DNA of 64,000 nt, taken from NCBI RefSeq assembly GCF_019443445.1, contig NZ_CP080378.1, forward strand, positions 3,286,001-3,350,000. The letters run 5' to 3'. The translations under genes were made by a program, and so were the position numbers. This DNA comes from Massilia sp. PAMC28688. GTDB lineage: Bacteria > Pseudomonadota > Gammaproteobacteria > Burkholderiales > Burkholderiaceae_D. The notes beneath the pieces are model-generated. The model was not told the origin of the DNA. It ran no database searches and was given only the letters and a program-made list of their open reading frames with translations. This document shows positions 9,270-16,908 of this stretch, piece after piece. Each line of letters starts with the position of its first letter. The stretch's first letter is position 1.

Positions 9270-9304
9270 GAAAAGAAGGAAGAAGCCACCTTAGCTCGTG
9301 GCTT
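9270..9304 (-). terminator. Hairpin between fliK and fliL, probable terminator or attenuator
   Basis: On the minus strand AAGCCAC, an 8-base loop, then GTGGCTT form a perfect 7-bp stem. It is followed by a pyrimidine/T-rich tract CTTCCTTCTTTTC. It lies after the fliK stop and before fliL, so it would separate the fliFGHIJK transcript from fliLMNOPQR. The T tract is interrupted, so termination may be partial. Confidence 0.55.
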
Positions 9305-9349
9305 GAAAGCAGCATAAGATTCCTGGCAGCCAGTTTTTGGCCCGGGTGC

Positions 9350-10654
9350 TCAGGCGAAGGTGTTGACCAGGCCGGGCAGTTCACCCACGCGCAGCGGCCG
9401 CGCCGCCAGCTGGGCTTCCGCCTCGGCCGCGCTGCCGTTGGCCTGTGCCTGGCCGCTGCCGCGGGCCGTGCCTGGCGCCTGATCCTGGGCCTGCTGGCGG
9501 GAGCCGTCATCGACGCTCGCGTTGCCAAGCGAAATGCCGCTCTCGCTCATCATTTCGCGCAGCCTGGGCAGGGCGTCTTCCAGGGCCTGGCGTACTTCCG
9601 GCTGCGCCGCGCTGAACATGACGTCGGCGTGATCATTGTTCACATTCAGCACCACCTGCATCGGACCCAGGTCCGGCGGGTTAAGCGTGAGTGAAGCGCT
9701 CATCTCTTCGCCACCGACCATGTAAATGATCTTCTGGGCCACCTGGGTGTCCCACAGCGCGGTGCCGACGCGGGCGGCAATCTTGTCGCCGGCGGCGGGG
9801 TTGACCGCCTGGCTGACGGCCAGGGATGCCTGCTGCACGGCGCCGGTCAGGGGCGCGCTCACCGGCGCCTCGCCCAGCATGCTCTTGAAGCTGTCGTCGC
9901 GGCGCAAGCCTGGCGCCAGGTCCGGGGCGGCGCGGGTGAGCGCGGCAGCCGCGTCGGCCGAGGCACGGGCAGGCGGCTCGTCTGCTGCCGAAGTGCGCGC
10001 GAACAGCCCCTGATCCGGGTCGGACGCCAGGTCCGCATCGTCAAGCGCTGTCGTGTCCATGCGCGCCATCATGTTGAAAAACTTGCCGTCCTGCGTGCCC
10101 TCGGCCGCCAAGGCCGTGCCCTGCGCGCCAGGCATTGCCGCCTGCGCCGTGCCAGGGACGCCGGCCAGTGCCGCCAGCTGGCCTTCCAGGGCCTTGCCGG
10201 CGCCGCCAAGGAGCTTGTCGGCGCTGCGCTGGGATGCCTGAGGCGGCTGGTTGAAACTGGCCACCAGGGCCAGCATGTCCACCACCGGATTGACGGCGCC
10301 CTCGGCTGCCTTCTCGGCTGCACCCTCGGCTGCACCCTCGGCTGCACCCTCGGCCTCGCCCCGGCGCGCTTTTCCTTCTGCCTTGCGGCCCTGCTCGGCT
10401 GCGGCTGCCTGCCTGGCCGGCGCGGCCTTTTCTGCCTTTTCCGCCTTCTCGGCCTTCTCGGCCGCCCTGGCGGTAGCAGGCTTGGGCGCCGGCTCCGTCT
10501 TGGCGCTCGGGGCAGGCTGCTGGCGCTGGGCCACTTCCCGGTTCAAGGCTTGATTGAACGAGGGGCCATCCTTGTCCACGGCACCCTGCTTGCCGCGCGC
10601 GGGGCTGGGCACAGGGTTGGGGCTGGAAAAATTGATTGAGATCGGCTTTTGCAT
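9350..10654 (-). CDS. fliK: Flagellar hook-length control protein FliK
   Basis: Secreted molecular ruler and substrate-specificity switch for the flagellar export gate (434 aa). The long N-terminal two thirds are low-complexity Ala/Glu/Lys rich sequence (residues about 45-120 include AEKAEKAEKAEKA and AEGAAEGAAE). The C-terminal domain from about residue 315 holds the family core: EMSASLTLNPPDLGPMQVVL, then NDHADVMFSAAQPEVRQALE and LPRLREMMSESGISLG. Position after fliJ agrees. Repeats in the gene could change ruler length. A second FliK-like gene is found further along the window. Confidence 0.93.
   Translation of the reverse strand: MQKPISINFSSPNPVPSPARGKQGAVDKDGPSFNQALNREVAQRQQPAPSAKTEPAPKPATARAAEKAEKAEKAEKAAPARQAAAAEQGRKAEGKARRGEAEGAAEGAAEGAAEKAAEGAVNPVVDMLALVASFNQPPQASQRSADKLLGGAGKALEGQLAALAGVPGTAQAAMPGAQGTALAAEGTQDGKFFNMMARMDTTALDDADLASDPDQGLFARTSAADEPPARASADAAAALTRAAPDLAPGLRRDDSFKSMLGEAPVSAPLTGAVQQASLAVSQAVNPAAGDKIAARVGTALWDTQVAQKIIYMVGGEEMSASLTLNPPDLGPMQVVLNVNNDHADVMFSAAQPEVRQALEDALPRLREMMSESGISLGNASVDDGSRQQAQDQAPGTARGSGQAQANGSAAEAEAQLAARPLRVGELPGLVNTFA
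10301..10352 (-). repeat. 12-bp tandem repeat inside fliK
   Basis: On the plus strand the unit CTCGGCTGCACC occurs three times perfectly in a row (10313-10348), flanked on each side by a degenerate copy. It encodes repeated Glu-Gly-Ala-Ala residues in FliK. A related short repeat encoding Ala-Glu-Lys lies about 100 bp further on. Both keep the reading frame whatever the copy number. Confidence 0.85.
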
Positions 10655-10669
10655 GGTGTCGGTAGGTGG

Positions 10670-11110
10670 TCAGCGTTTGTGATAGGCCTGGCGGGCGGCG
10701 TGTTCATCCATCTGTTTCTGGTCGCGCTTGTTCTCGAGCTTGAGGGCCTGCTGGGCCGCGCGGTCGTGCAGCGTGCGGTAGGAAAGGCGCTTGCGCTCGC
10801 TTTCCTGCCAGGCCGCCTTTTCCTGCGTACTCTTGTACTGCGCATGCTTGATGACTTCGCGCTGGCCATTGATGGCAATGTCGAGCTTGTCCATGAAGGC
10901 GATAAAATTGCGGTAAGCCATCGGCGTCATGCCCGCCACCTGGGCACCCTCGAGCCGCATCGCGTAATCATTGCGAAAGCCGTCGAGCATGGTCAGCTTT
11001 TGCTGCGCCTCCTCGACCGCCTTCAGCGCCGCGCCCAGGCGCTTGGCGGCGTCGTCCACTTCGCGCTGGGCCAGCTCGATCAGGGTGTCAAGTGCGGAGG
11101 TTTTTGCCAT
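10670..11110 (-). CDS. fliJ: Flagellar export protein FliJ
   Basis: Small coiled-coil protein (146 aa) of the export ATPase complex; it sits in the FliI hexamer like the stalk of F-ATPase and links it to FlhA. The sequence is almost entirely charged helix: LIELAQREVDDAAKRLGAAL, later KYKSTQEKAAWQESERKRL-like stretches. It matches the family in length and in its place between fliI and fliK. Confidence 0.92.
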   Translation of the reverse strand: MAKTSALDTLIELAQREVDDAAKRLGAALKAVEEAQQKLTMLDGFRNDYAMRLEGAQVAGMTPMAYRNFIAFMDKLDIAINGQREVIKHAQYKSTQEKAAWQESERKRLSYRTLHDRAAQQALKLENKRDQKQMDEHAARQAYHKR

Positions 11111-11142
11111 AGTGCATTATTGCACTGGCCGGGGCCCGGCAA

Positions 11143-12561
11143 TTACTCGAATAGCGAGGTAAGTTGCCCCAAGCTCTCGAGCATGCCGACCCGTTCGCCG
11201 ATTTCCTGGGTCAGGAAGGCTTCAATCTTGTCAATCTTGGCAATGGCCAGGTCCAGGGTGGGATCGGTGCCGGGGGCGTAGGCCCCCACGCTGATCAGGT
11301 CGCGCGCGCGCTCGTAGCGCGAATACAGCTGCTTGAGCTTGCGCGCCGCCTGCTGGTGGGCCGGCGAAGTAATGCCGTGCATGGCGCGCGAAATGGACTG
11401 CTCGATATCGATGGCCGGATAGTGGCCCGCCTCGGCCAGGCGCCGGTTGAGCACGAAGTGGCCGTCCAGGATGGCGCGCGCCGAATCGGCGATCGGATCT
11501 TGCTGGTCGTCGCCTTCGGTAAGCACCGTATAGAAGGCGGTGATGGAGCCGCCGCCCACCAGGCCGTTGCCGGCCCGTTCCACCAGCACCGGCAGCTTGG
11601 CAAACACGGACGGCGGATAGCCCTTGGTGGCGGGCGGCTCGCCAATGGCCAGGGCGATCTCGCGCTGCGCCATGGCATAGCGGGTAAGCGAATCCATGAT
11701 CATCAGGACATTCATGCCCTTGTCGCGGAAGTGTTCGGCAATGGCCGTGGTATAGGCCGCGCCCTGCAGGCGCATCAGGGGCGGGGTGTCGGCGGGCGCG
11801 GCCACCACCACCGAGCGCGCCAGGCCTTCCTCGCCCAGGATCTGCTCGATGAATTCCTTGACCTCGCGGCCCCGTTCACCAATCAGGCCCACCACGATGA
11901 TGTCGGCCGTGGTGTAGCGCGCCATCATCCCGAGCAGCACCGACTTGCCGACGCCGGAGCCGGCGAACAGGCCAAGGCGCTGGCCGCGGCCCACCGTCAG
12001 CATGGCATTGATGGCCCGGACGCCGACGTCAAGCGTGTCGACGATGGGGGCGCGGTCGAGCGGATTGGCCGGCCGTGTGTTGATGGGGCCACTGTCGCTC
12101 GTGTTCAGCGGGCCCAGGCCGTCCAGCGGGCGGCCCGCGCCATCGACCACGCGGCCCAGCATGCCGATGCCGACCGGCAGGTGGCGTGCGCGGTCGCTGG
12201 GGCGGCGGCGCGGGTGCATCACGGCGCCGGGGCGGGGAATCGGCGCTTCGACCGGGAACACGCGGGTGCCGGGGACAATGCCCTCGACGTCCGACTGCGG
12301 CATCAGGAACAGGCGCTCGCCGTCGAAGCCGACCACTTCGGCCTCCACGTGGGCGCCGCTGGCCATGGGAATGGTGCAGGCCGCGCCCACGGCCAGGCGC
12401 AGGCCCACGCATTCCATGACCAGGCCGGCCACGCGCGTGATGCGGCCTGACAGCTGCATGGGCTCGACGAATCCGGCCAGCACCGTGCAGTCGCGCAGGT
12501 AAGCGCTCCAGCGGCCGGTGTGGGGATCGCGCTCTTCCCCGGCCATGCTCAGGCCAGCCAC
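11143..12561 (-). CDS. fliI: Flagellum-specific ATP synthase FliI
   Basis: Hexameric ATPase of the flagellar type III export apparatus, 472 aa. The Walker A motif GSGVGKS is at residues 201-207. Downstream are [18 protein letters not shown], the Walker B strand [12 protein letters not shown] and the ATPase signature [11 protein letters not shown]. It overlaps fliH by 13 bp and is followed by fliJ. All catalytic motifs are intact. Confidence 0.98.
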   Translation of the reverse strand: MAGLSMAGEERDPHTGRWSAYLRDCTVLAGFVEPMQLSGRITRVAGLVMECVGLRLAVGAACTIPMASGAHVEAEVVGFDGERLFLMPQSDVEGIVPGTRVFPVEAPIPRPGAVMHPRRRPSDRARHLPVGIGMLGRVVDGAGRPLDGLGPLNTSDSGPINTRPANPLDRAPIVDTLDVGVRAINAMLTVGRGQRLGLFAGSGVGKSVLLGMMARYTTADIIVVGLIGERGREVKEFIEQILGEEGLARSVVVAAPADTPPLMRLQGAAYTTAIAEHFRDKGMNVLMIMDSLTRYAMAQREIALAIGEPPATKGYPPSVFAKLPVLVERAGNGLVGGGSITAFYTVLTEGDDQQDPIADSARAILDGHFVLNRRLAEAGHYPAIDIEQSISRAMHGITSPAHQQAARKLKQLYSRYERARDLISVGAYAPGTDPTLDLAIAKIDKIEAFLTQEIGERVGMLESLGQLTSLFE

Positions 12562-13199
12562 TCGACGTCGTTGCGGCCCAGCGAATTGGCCAGGCGCTGC
12601 CAGCGCGACGACGCCTGGGCGTCAATCTGGTTGCTGGCCGTGTCGACCTTGCAGCCGCCGCGCTCGATGTGGCTGTCTTCCACGATGCGCCAGCCGCTTT
12701 TTTCGAGGTCCTCGCCAATGCCTTCCTTGACGATGTCGGCGTCGAGCGGATGGAGCAGCAGCGTGGCCGGCTGCTGCACCACCGGCAGGTAGCCGACGGC
12801 CTCGCGCACCAGCGGGATGATCAGTTCCGGCTTGACTTCCAGCGCCGTGCGCAGCATGCCCTTGGCCAGCTGCAGTGCCAGCTCCAGCACGTCGGTGGCA
12901 ATGGCCTGGTCGGCCTGGGCCAGGGCGCCGCTGAAGCTCTGGGCTACCGTCTTGAGATGCTCGAGCTCGACCTGCGCCTCGGCCCGGCCGATGGCCAGCC
13001 CCTCGGCGTAGCCGGCCTGCACCCCCTGGTCGTGGCCCTGGAGACGGGCCTGCTCGCGCAGCGCTTCCAGTTCGGCCTCGCTGGGTGGCTCGGGCGGGGG
13101 CGGGGCGCGCTTGGCCAGCGCGCTGGGGCGGTCGTCGCCGAAGGAATTCATCTCCCAGCGCTGGTAGGCGGTCTGCATCTCTTTTGGCGTATCAGACAA
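12549..13199 (-). CDS. fliH: Flagellar assembly protein FliH
   Basis: Peripheral regulator of the FliI ATPase that ties it to FliN at the C-ring (216 aa). The N-terminus ([16 protein letters not shown]) resembles the FliN-binding peptide with conserved aromatics. An acidic helical stretch ([19 protein letters not shown]) with small-residue repeats follows. The C-terminal domain is the V-ATPase subunit E-like part ([20 protein letters not shown]). It overlaps fliG by 8 bp and fliI by 13 bp, consistent with tight co-translation. Confidence 0.94.
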   Translation of the reverse strand: MSDTPKEMQTAYQRWEMNSFGDDRPSALAKRAPPPPEPPSEAELEALREQARLQGHDQGVQAGYAEGLAIGRAEAQVELEHLKTVAQSFSGALAQADQAIATDVLELALQLAKGMLRTALEVKPELIIPLVREAVGYLPVVQQPATLLLHPLDADIVKEGIGEDLEKSGWRIVEDSHIERGGCKVDTASNQIDAQASSRWQRLANSLGRNDVEWLA

Positions 13200-14187
13200 A
13201 CGAATCCTCTCCTTTTCCGCCCAGGACGATCTGGCCTTCGTCGGCCAGGCGGCGCACGATCTGCAGGATCTGCTTCTGCTGCGCTTCGACTTCCGACAAA
13301 CGTACCGGGCCCTTGGACTCCAGGTCTTCGCGCATCATCTCGCTGGCGCGCTGGGACATGTTCTTGAAGATCTTCTCGCGCAGGTCCTGCGAGGCGCCCT
13401 TGAGCGCGATGATCAGCATTTCCGATTGTACTTCGCGCAGCAAAAGCTGGATGCCACGGTCATCGATATCGATGATGTTATCAAAGACGAACATCTCGTC
13501 CATGATTTTCTGGGCCATGTCGTTATCATAGTTCTTGATGTTGTCCATCACAGAACCTTCCTGCTCGCCGCTCATGAAGTTGAGGATTTCGGCCGCTGCG
13601 CGCACGCCGCCGAGCGACGACTTCTTGATGTTCTCGTTACCCGACAGGAGCTTGGTCAGCACATCGTTCAATTCGCGCAGGGCGGCCGGCTGCACCCCGT
13701 CCAGGGTGGCGATGCGCAGCACCACGTCATTGCGCAGGCGGTCGGTGAAGTTGCCGAGGATCTCGCAGGCCTGGTCGCGTTCCAGGTGGACCAGGATGGT
13801 GGCAATGATCTGGGGGTGCTCGTTGCGGATCAGTTCAGAGACCGAGGACGCATCCATCCACTTCAGGCTCTCGATGCCGGAAGCGTCCTTGCCGCCCAGG
13901 ATGCGCGACAACAGGACCGACGCCTTGTCGTCGCCCAGTGCCTTGGTGAGCACCTGGCGGATATATTCGTCCGAATCGAGGCCCACGGTCGAATTGAGCT
14001 CGGTCTGCTGGCGGAACGAATCGAGCACCGACACCACCTGTTCGTGCTGCACCGCCTTCATGGTGGCCATGGCCGCACCGAGCTTCAGGACCTCGCGCGG
14101 ACCGAGGAACTTCATCACCTCGGCCGCCTCAGTCTCGCCCAGGGCGAGCATCAGGATGGCTGCCTTCTGGATACCATTATCATTCAT
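13192..14187 (-). CDS. fliG: Flagellar motor switch protein FliG
   Basis: Rotor protein that receives torque from the stator, 331 aa. The N-terminal domain (IQKAAILMLALGETEAAEVM) binds FliF. The EHPQ motif (IRNEHPQIIATIL) of the middle domain is present. The C-terminal domain carries the charged torque helix region (VLRIATLDGVQPAALRELND earlier, and SKGPVRLSEVEAQQKQIL at the end). Length and motifs are standard. It overlaps fliF and fliH by 8 bp each. Confidence 0.98.
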   Translation of the reverse strand: MNDNGIQKAAILMLALGETEAAEVMKFLGPREVLKLGAAMATMKAVQHEQVVSVLDSFRQQTELNSTVGLDSDEYIRQVLTKALGDDKASVLLSRILGGKDASGIESLKWMDASSVSELIRNEHPQIIATILVHLERDQACEILGNFTDRLRNDVVLRIATLDGVQPAALRELNDVLTKLLSGNENIKKSSLGGVRAAAEILNFMSGEQEGSVMDNIKNYDNDMAQKIMDEMFVFDNIIDIDDRGIQLLLREVQSEMLIIALKGASQDLREKIFKNMSQRASEMMREDLESKGPVRLSEVEAQQKQILQIVRRLADEGQIVLGGKGEDSFV

Positions 14188-15856
14188 TCGCGCCTACCCA
14201 TGCCTTGACTACATTAGCGACGACCCGCGGGTCTTCCTTGGCCAGGTTCTTGGCCATCTGCAGATTCTCGCGATAACCCTGGGCCTGGCCGGCCTCCATT
14301 TCCTCGAGCTGGGTGCGGGCGATTTCAGCCTGCACTTCCTCTTCCGGCGTCTGCACGCGCGGCGGCGGCAGCGGCGGCACATCCGAAATCTCGTCCAGCT
14401 TGCGCAGCACCGGGCGCAGCATCGGGCGCAGGATGCGGAAGAACAGGTAAGACAATACCACCAGTGCGGCCAGAAACTTCAATCCTTCCTTGATCTTGGC
14501 AATGGTGTCGGCATCCTTCCACCACGGGATCGGCTGGGGCGGCGGCACCGGCTTGTCGACGCCATCGAACGGCGCGTTGGTTACGTTGAGCGTATCGCCG
14601 CGCTCCTTCGAGTAGCCCATCGCTTCGCGCACCAGGTCATTGATCTGGGCCACCTCGGCCGCCGACAGGGCCTTGACCGTCACCTTGCCCGTCTTTTCAT
14701 CGACGATGCGGCGATAGTTCACCAGCACGCCGACCGTCAGGCGCTTGATGCCGCCCATGGGTTTCTGCTCGTAGCGGATAGTCTTGTCGACTTCAAAATT
14801 GGTGGTCGAATTCCTGCTGGTCGGCCCGGCGGCGGCAGCGGCGCCCGGCTCGGCGGCGCCGCCATCGACCGGTGCCGTGGCAGCGCCCGGAGGCTGGTTC
14901 GACAGCGCGCCCGGCACGCCGGCGGCGGCCGTGGCCGACAGGCCCGCTTCCGACGTGGTCTGGCTGCGGATCGACTGCGGCTCGGGCGGCGAATTGGGCT
15001 TGTAGCTTTCGGCGGCCGTATCGACCTGCGCGAAATCGATCTCCGCAGTCGCCTCGGCGCGCACATTGCCCTGGCCGACCAGGGGCGTGATCAGGGACTC
15101 GACCTGGCGGATGATGCCCTGCTGGATCTGGGTCACATATTTGAGCTGGTTCGGATCGAGCTGCTTGGCCCCATTTTGCTTGCTGGTGTCCGACAGCAGA
15201 TTGCCGTTCTGGTCCACCACCGTCACGTTCGACACCGGCAGTTCCGGCACGCTCGAGGCGACCAGGTGCACGATGGCGCTGACCTGGGCATGGTCGAGCA
15301 CGCGCCCGGTCTGCAGGTTGAGCAGGACCGAGGCGGTCGGCTTTTGCTGGTCGCGCACGAACACGGAAGGCTTGGGCAGGGCCAGGTGGACGCGGGCCGA
15401 ACCGACCGCGCCCAGCGACTGGATGGAGCGCGCCAGTTCGCCCTCGAGCGAGCGCTGGTAGTTGACCTGTTCGTGGAACTGGGACACGCCCAGCTTCTGG
15501 TTTTCCATCAGCTCGAAGCCGACATTGCCGCCCTTGGGCAAGCCTTCGGCGGCCAGCTTGAGGCGGGCATGGTGGACCTGATCGGAGGCGACCAGGATGG
15601 TGCCGCCGCCCTCCGAGAATTTGTAGGGAATTGCCATCTTGTCGAGGGACGCGGTGATGGCGCCGCCATCCTTGTCGCTGACGTTGGCAAACAGGACACG
15701 GTATTCGGGTTGCTGGCTCCACATCCACACGCCGGCCATGATGGCCAGCACCACGGCAATGCCTATGCCGAGCAGGAAATTCTTGCCCATGCTCGTCTGC
15801 AAGAACGAAGGACGGGTGTTGCCTGCGAAGTCATCTGCGGTTGCTGCTGCGGCCAT
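14180..15856 (-). CDS. fliF: Flagellar M-ring protein FliF
   Basis: Forms the MS ring in the inner membrane, the platform for rotor and export gate (558 aa). The N-terminal membrane helix is LGIGIAVVLAIMAGVWMW. The secretin-like ring-building domains (DKDGGAITASLDKMAIPYKF...) lie in the periplasm, followed by a variable Pro/Ala-rich loop. A second helix (FLAALVVLSYLFF) precedes the cytoplasmic FliG-binding tail. I chose the ATG of MAAAATADDFAG, preceded by GGAAAG, rather than in-frame upstream ATG codons that lack ribosome-binding sites. It diverges from fliE across 260 bp. Confidence 0.96.
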   Translation of the reverse strand: MAAAATADDFAGNTRPSFLQTSMGKNFLLGIGIAVVLAIMAGVWMWSQQPEYRVLFANVSDKDGGAITASLDKMAIPYKFSEGGGTILVASDQVHHARLKLAAEGLPKGGNVGFELMENQKLGVSQFHEQVNYQRSLEGELARSIQSLGAVGSARVHLALPKPSVFVRDQQKPTASVLLNLQTGRVLDHAQVSAIVHLVASSVPELPVSNVTVVDQNGNLLSDTSKQNGAKQLDPNQLKYVTQIQQGIIRQVESLITPLVGQGNVRAEATAEIDFAQVDTAAESYKPNSPPEPQSIRSQTTSEAGLSATAAAGVPGALSNQPPGAATAPVDGGAAEPGAAAAAGPTSRNSTTNFEVDKTIRYEQKPMGGIKRLTVGVLVNYRRIVDEKTGKVTVKALSAAEVAQINDLVREAMGYSKERGDTLNVTNAPFDGVDKPVPPPQPIPWWKDADTIAKIKEGLKFLAALVVLSYLFFRILRPMLRPVLRKLDEISDVPPLPPPRVQTPEEEVQAEIARTQLEEMEAGQAQGYRENLQMAKNLAKEDPRVVANVVKAWVGANE

Positions 15857-16116
15857 AATTGCTTTCCAGGGGCAATGTGCCCAACGAGTCGGTGGATCCC
15901 ACGGCGCAAGGGCGCATGCAATGGGGCTCAGTGGCAATTATGGCGGGCCTGGTCCGAAATCAAATCCTCAAACAGAGAGGGCTTTCACCCCTTGCTCCAG
16001 CGAAATTGTAGCGTAGGGACTGCTATTCTGGCAGCCTGAGATTGCATGTATGGAGAGTGTACATGCGGGTGGAGGCAGTTGTCGCGTCCGCCAGGGCCAT
16101 GGAACGGGAGAACGAC

Positions 16117-16464
16117 ATGAATGTAGGCGCGATCGACAAAGGGCGGATTGAAGCGATGATCGCCCAGCTCAAGGCGGCGGCGACCAAGCCGACCGGTGCG
16201 CCGGAGATCGCCCCGGTTGCCGGGGAAGCGGGCACGGCCAAGGTCAACTTTGCGGACGCCCTGAAGAATTCGCTGGGCGAAGTGAGCGAAGCGCAGAACA
16301 AGGCCAGCGCCATGGGGCGCGCGTTCACGATGGGTGACGACTCGGTCAGCCTGTCGGACGTGATGGTATCGATGCAAAAAGCGAGCATCGGCTTCCAGGC
16401 CACGGTACAGGTGCGCAACAAGATGGTATCGGCGTACAACGAAATCATGAACATGTCGGTATAA
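16117..16464 (+). CDS. fliE: Flagellar hook-basal body complex protein FliE
   Basis: Small rod-base protein (115 aa) that connects the MS ring to the rod and is the first flagellar export substrate. The conserved C-terminus is present (SLSDVMVSMQKASIGFQATV, then VRNKMVSAYNEIMNMSV). The ATG of MNVGAIDKGR is preceded by ACGGGAGAAC, a good ribosome-binding site; longer in-frame starts exist but add unrelated sequence. It is divergent from the fliF operon, an arrangement known in other beta- and gamma-proteobacteria. I did not find a convincing promoter in the shared 260-bp region. Confidence 0.94.
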   Translation: MNVGAIDKGRIEAMIAQLKAAATKPTGAPEIAPVAGEAGTAKVNFADALKNSLGEVSEAQNKASAMGRAFTMGDDSVSLSDVMVSMQKASIGFQATVQVRNKMVSAYNEIMNMSV

Positions 16465-16489
16465 CAAGCACCCAATCAATTTCCCCACA

Positions 16490-16824
16490 CCAGGGTCAGA
16501 CCACTTAAACGCACCAAAAACAATTTCCTCACGCCAGGGTCAGACCACTTAAACCTACGAAAATCAATATTTCACGTCAAAATCCACCCTATGTTTGCTG
16601 CTCAACGGCATGTTCGTTGCAATCTATTCAGTCGTCGACGGTAGGTGCAGGTCACAGTTGCCGGCTTGCAGTGGCTATGAACCGTTTCCTTGATATGCAA
16701 TATCTTTTTACTGTCCAGCAGTGAGCCGCCGGCACTAAAAGTGAGTAGGGGAATCGATTTTCGCGGTGGTCTGACCCTGCAGTTGGGATATTTCTTTTGG
16801 TGCGTTTAAGTGGTCTGACCCTGG
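16490..16824. repeat. 335-bp non-coding element with perfect 30-bp inverted ends
   Basis: The 30 bases at 16490-16519 (starting CCAGGGTCAGACCACTTAAA) recur exactly as the reverse complement at 16795-16824. A third, direct copy of the first 21 bases lies at 16534-16554. A fourth, shorter inverted copy (GTGGTCTGACCCTG) lies at 16766-16779. The interior has no gene of appreciable length. The nested inverted repeats suggest a MITE- or REP-type non-autonomous mobile element. GGTCAGACC-type palindromes are, from general knowledge, often seen beside RAYT transposases in proteobacteria, but no transposase is present here. It fills most of the fliE to HAD gene gap (16465-16908). Confidence 0.7.
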
Positions 16825-16908
16825 TGGTAGGAAAGTAGTTGGGGTGCGGGCAGTTGAATGCGGTGGGGGCAAGTGTTATGGTTGAGGCGAACTTTCTTCA
16901 AGGCGAAT

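Noticed and set aside
7768..9294. Plus-strand 508-codon open frame opposite fliM and fliL
   Set aside because: It is His/Arg-rich, has no family resemblance and is fully antisense to two certain genes.
10301..10470. Possible CRISPR-like repeat array
   Set aside because: The units are contiguous 9-12 bp coding repeats without spacers inside fliK.
16030..16048. Sigma-54-like TGGCAG...TTGCAT before fliE
   Set aside because: The GG to GC spacing is two bases too long for a -24/-12 promoter.
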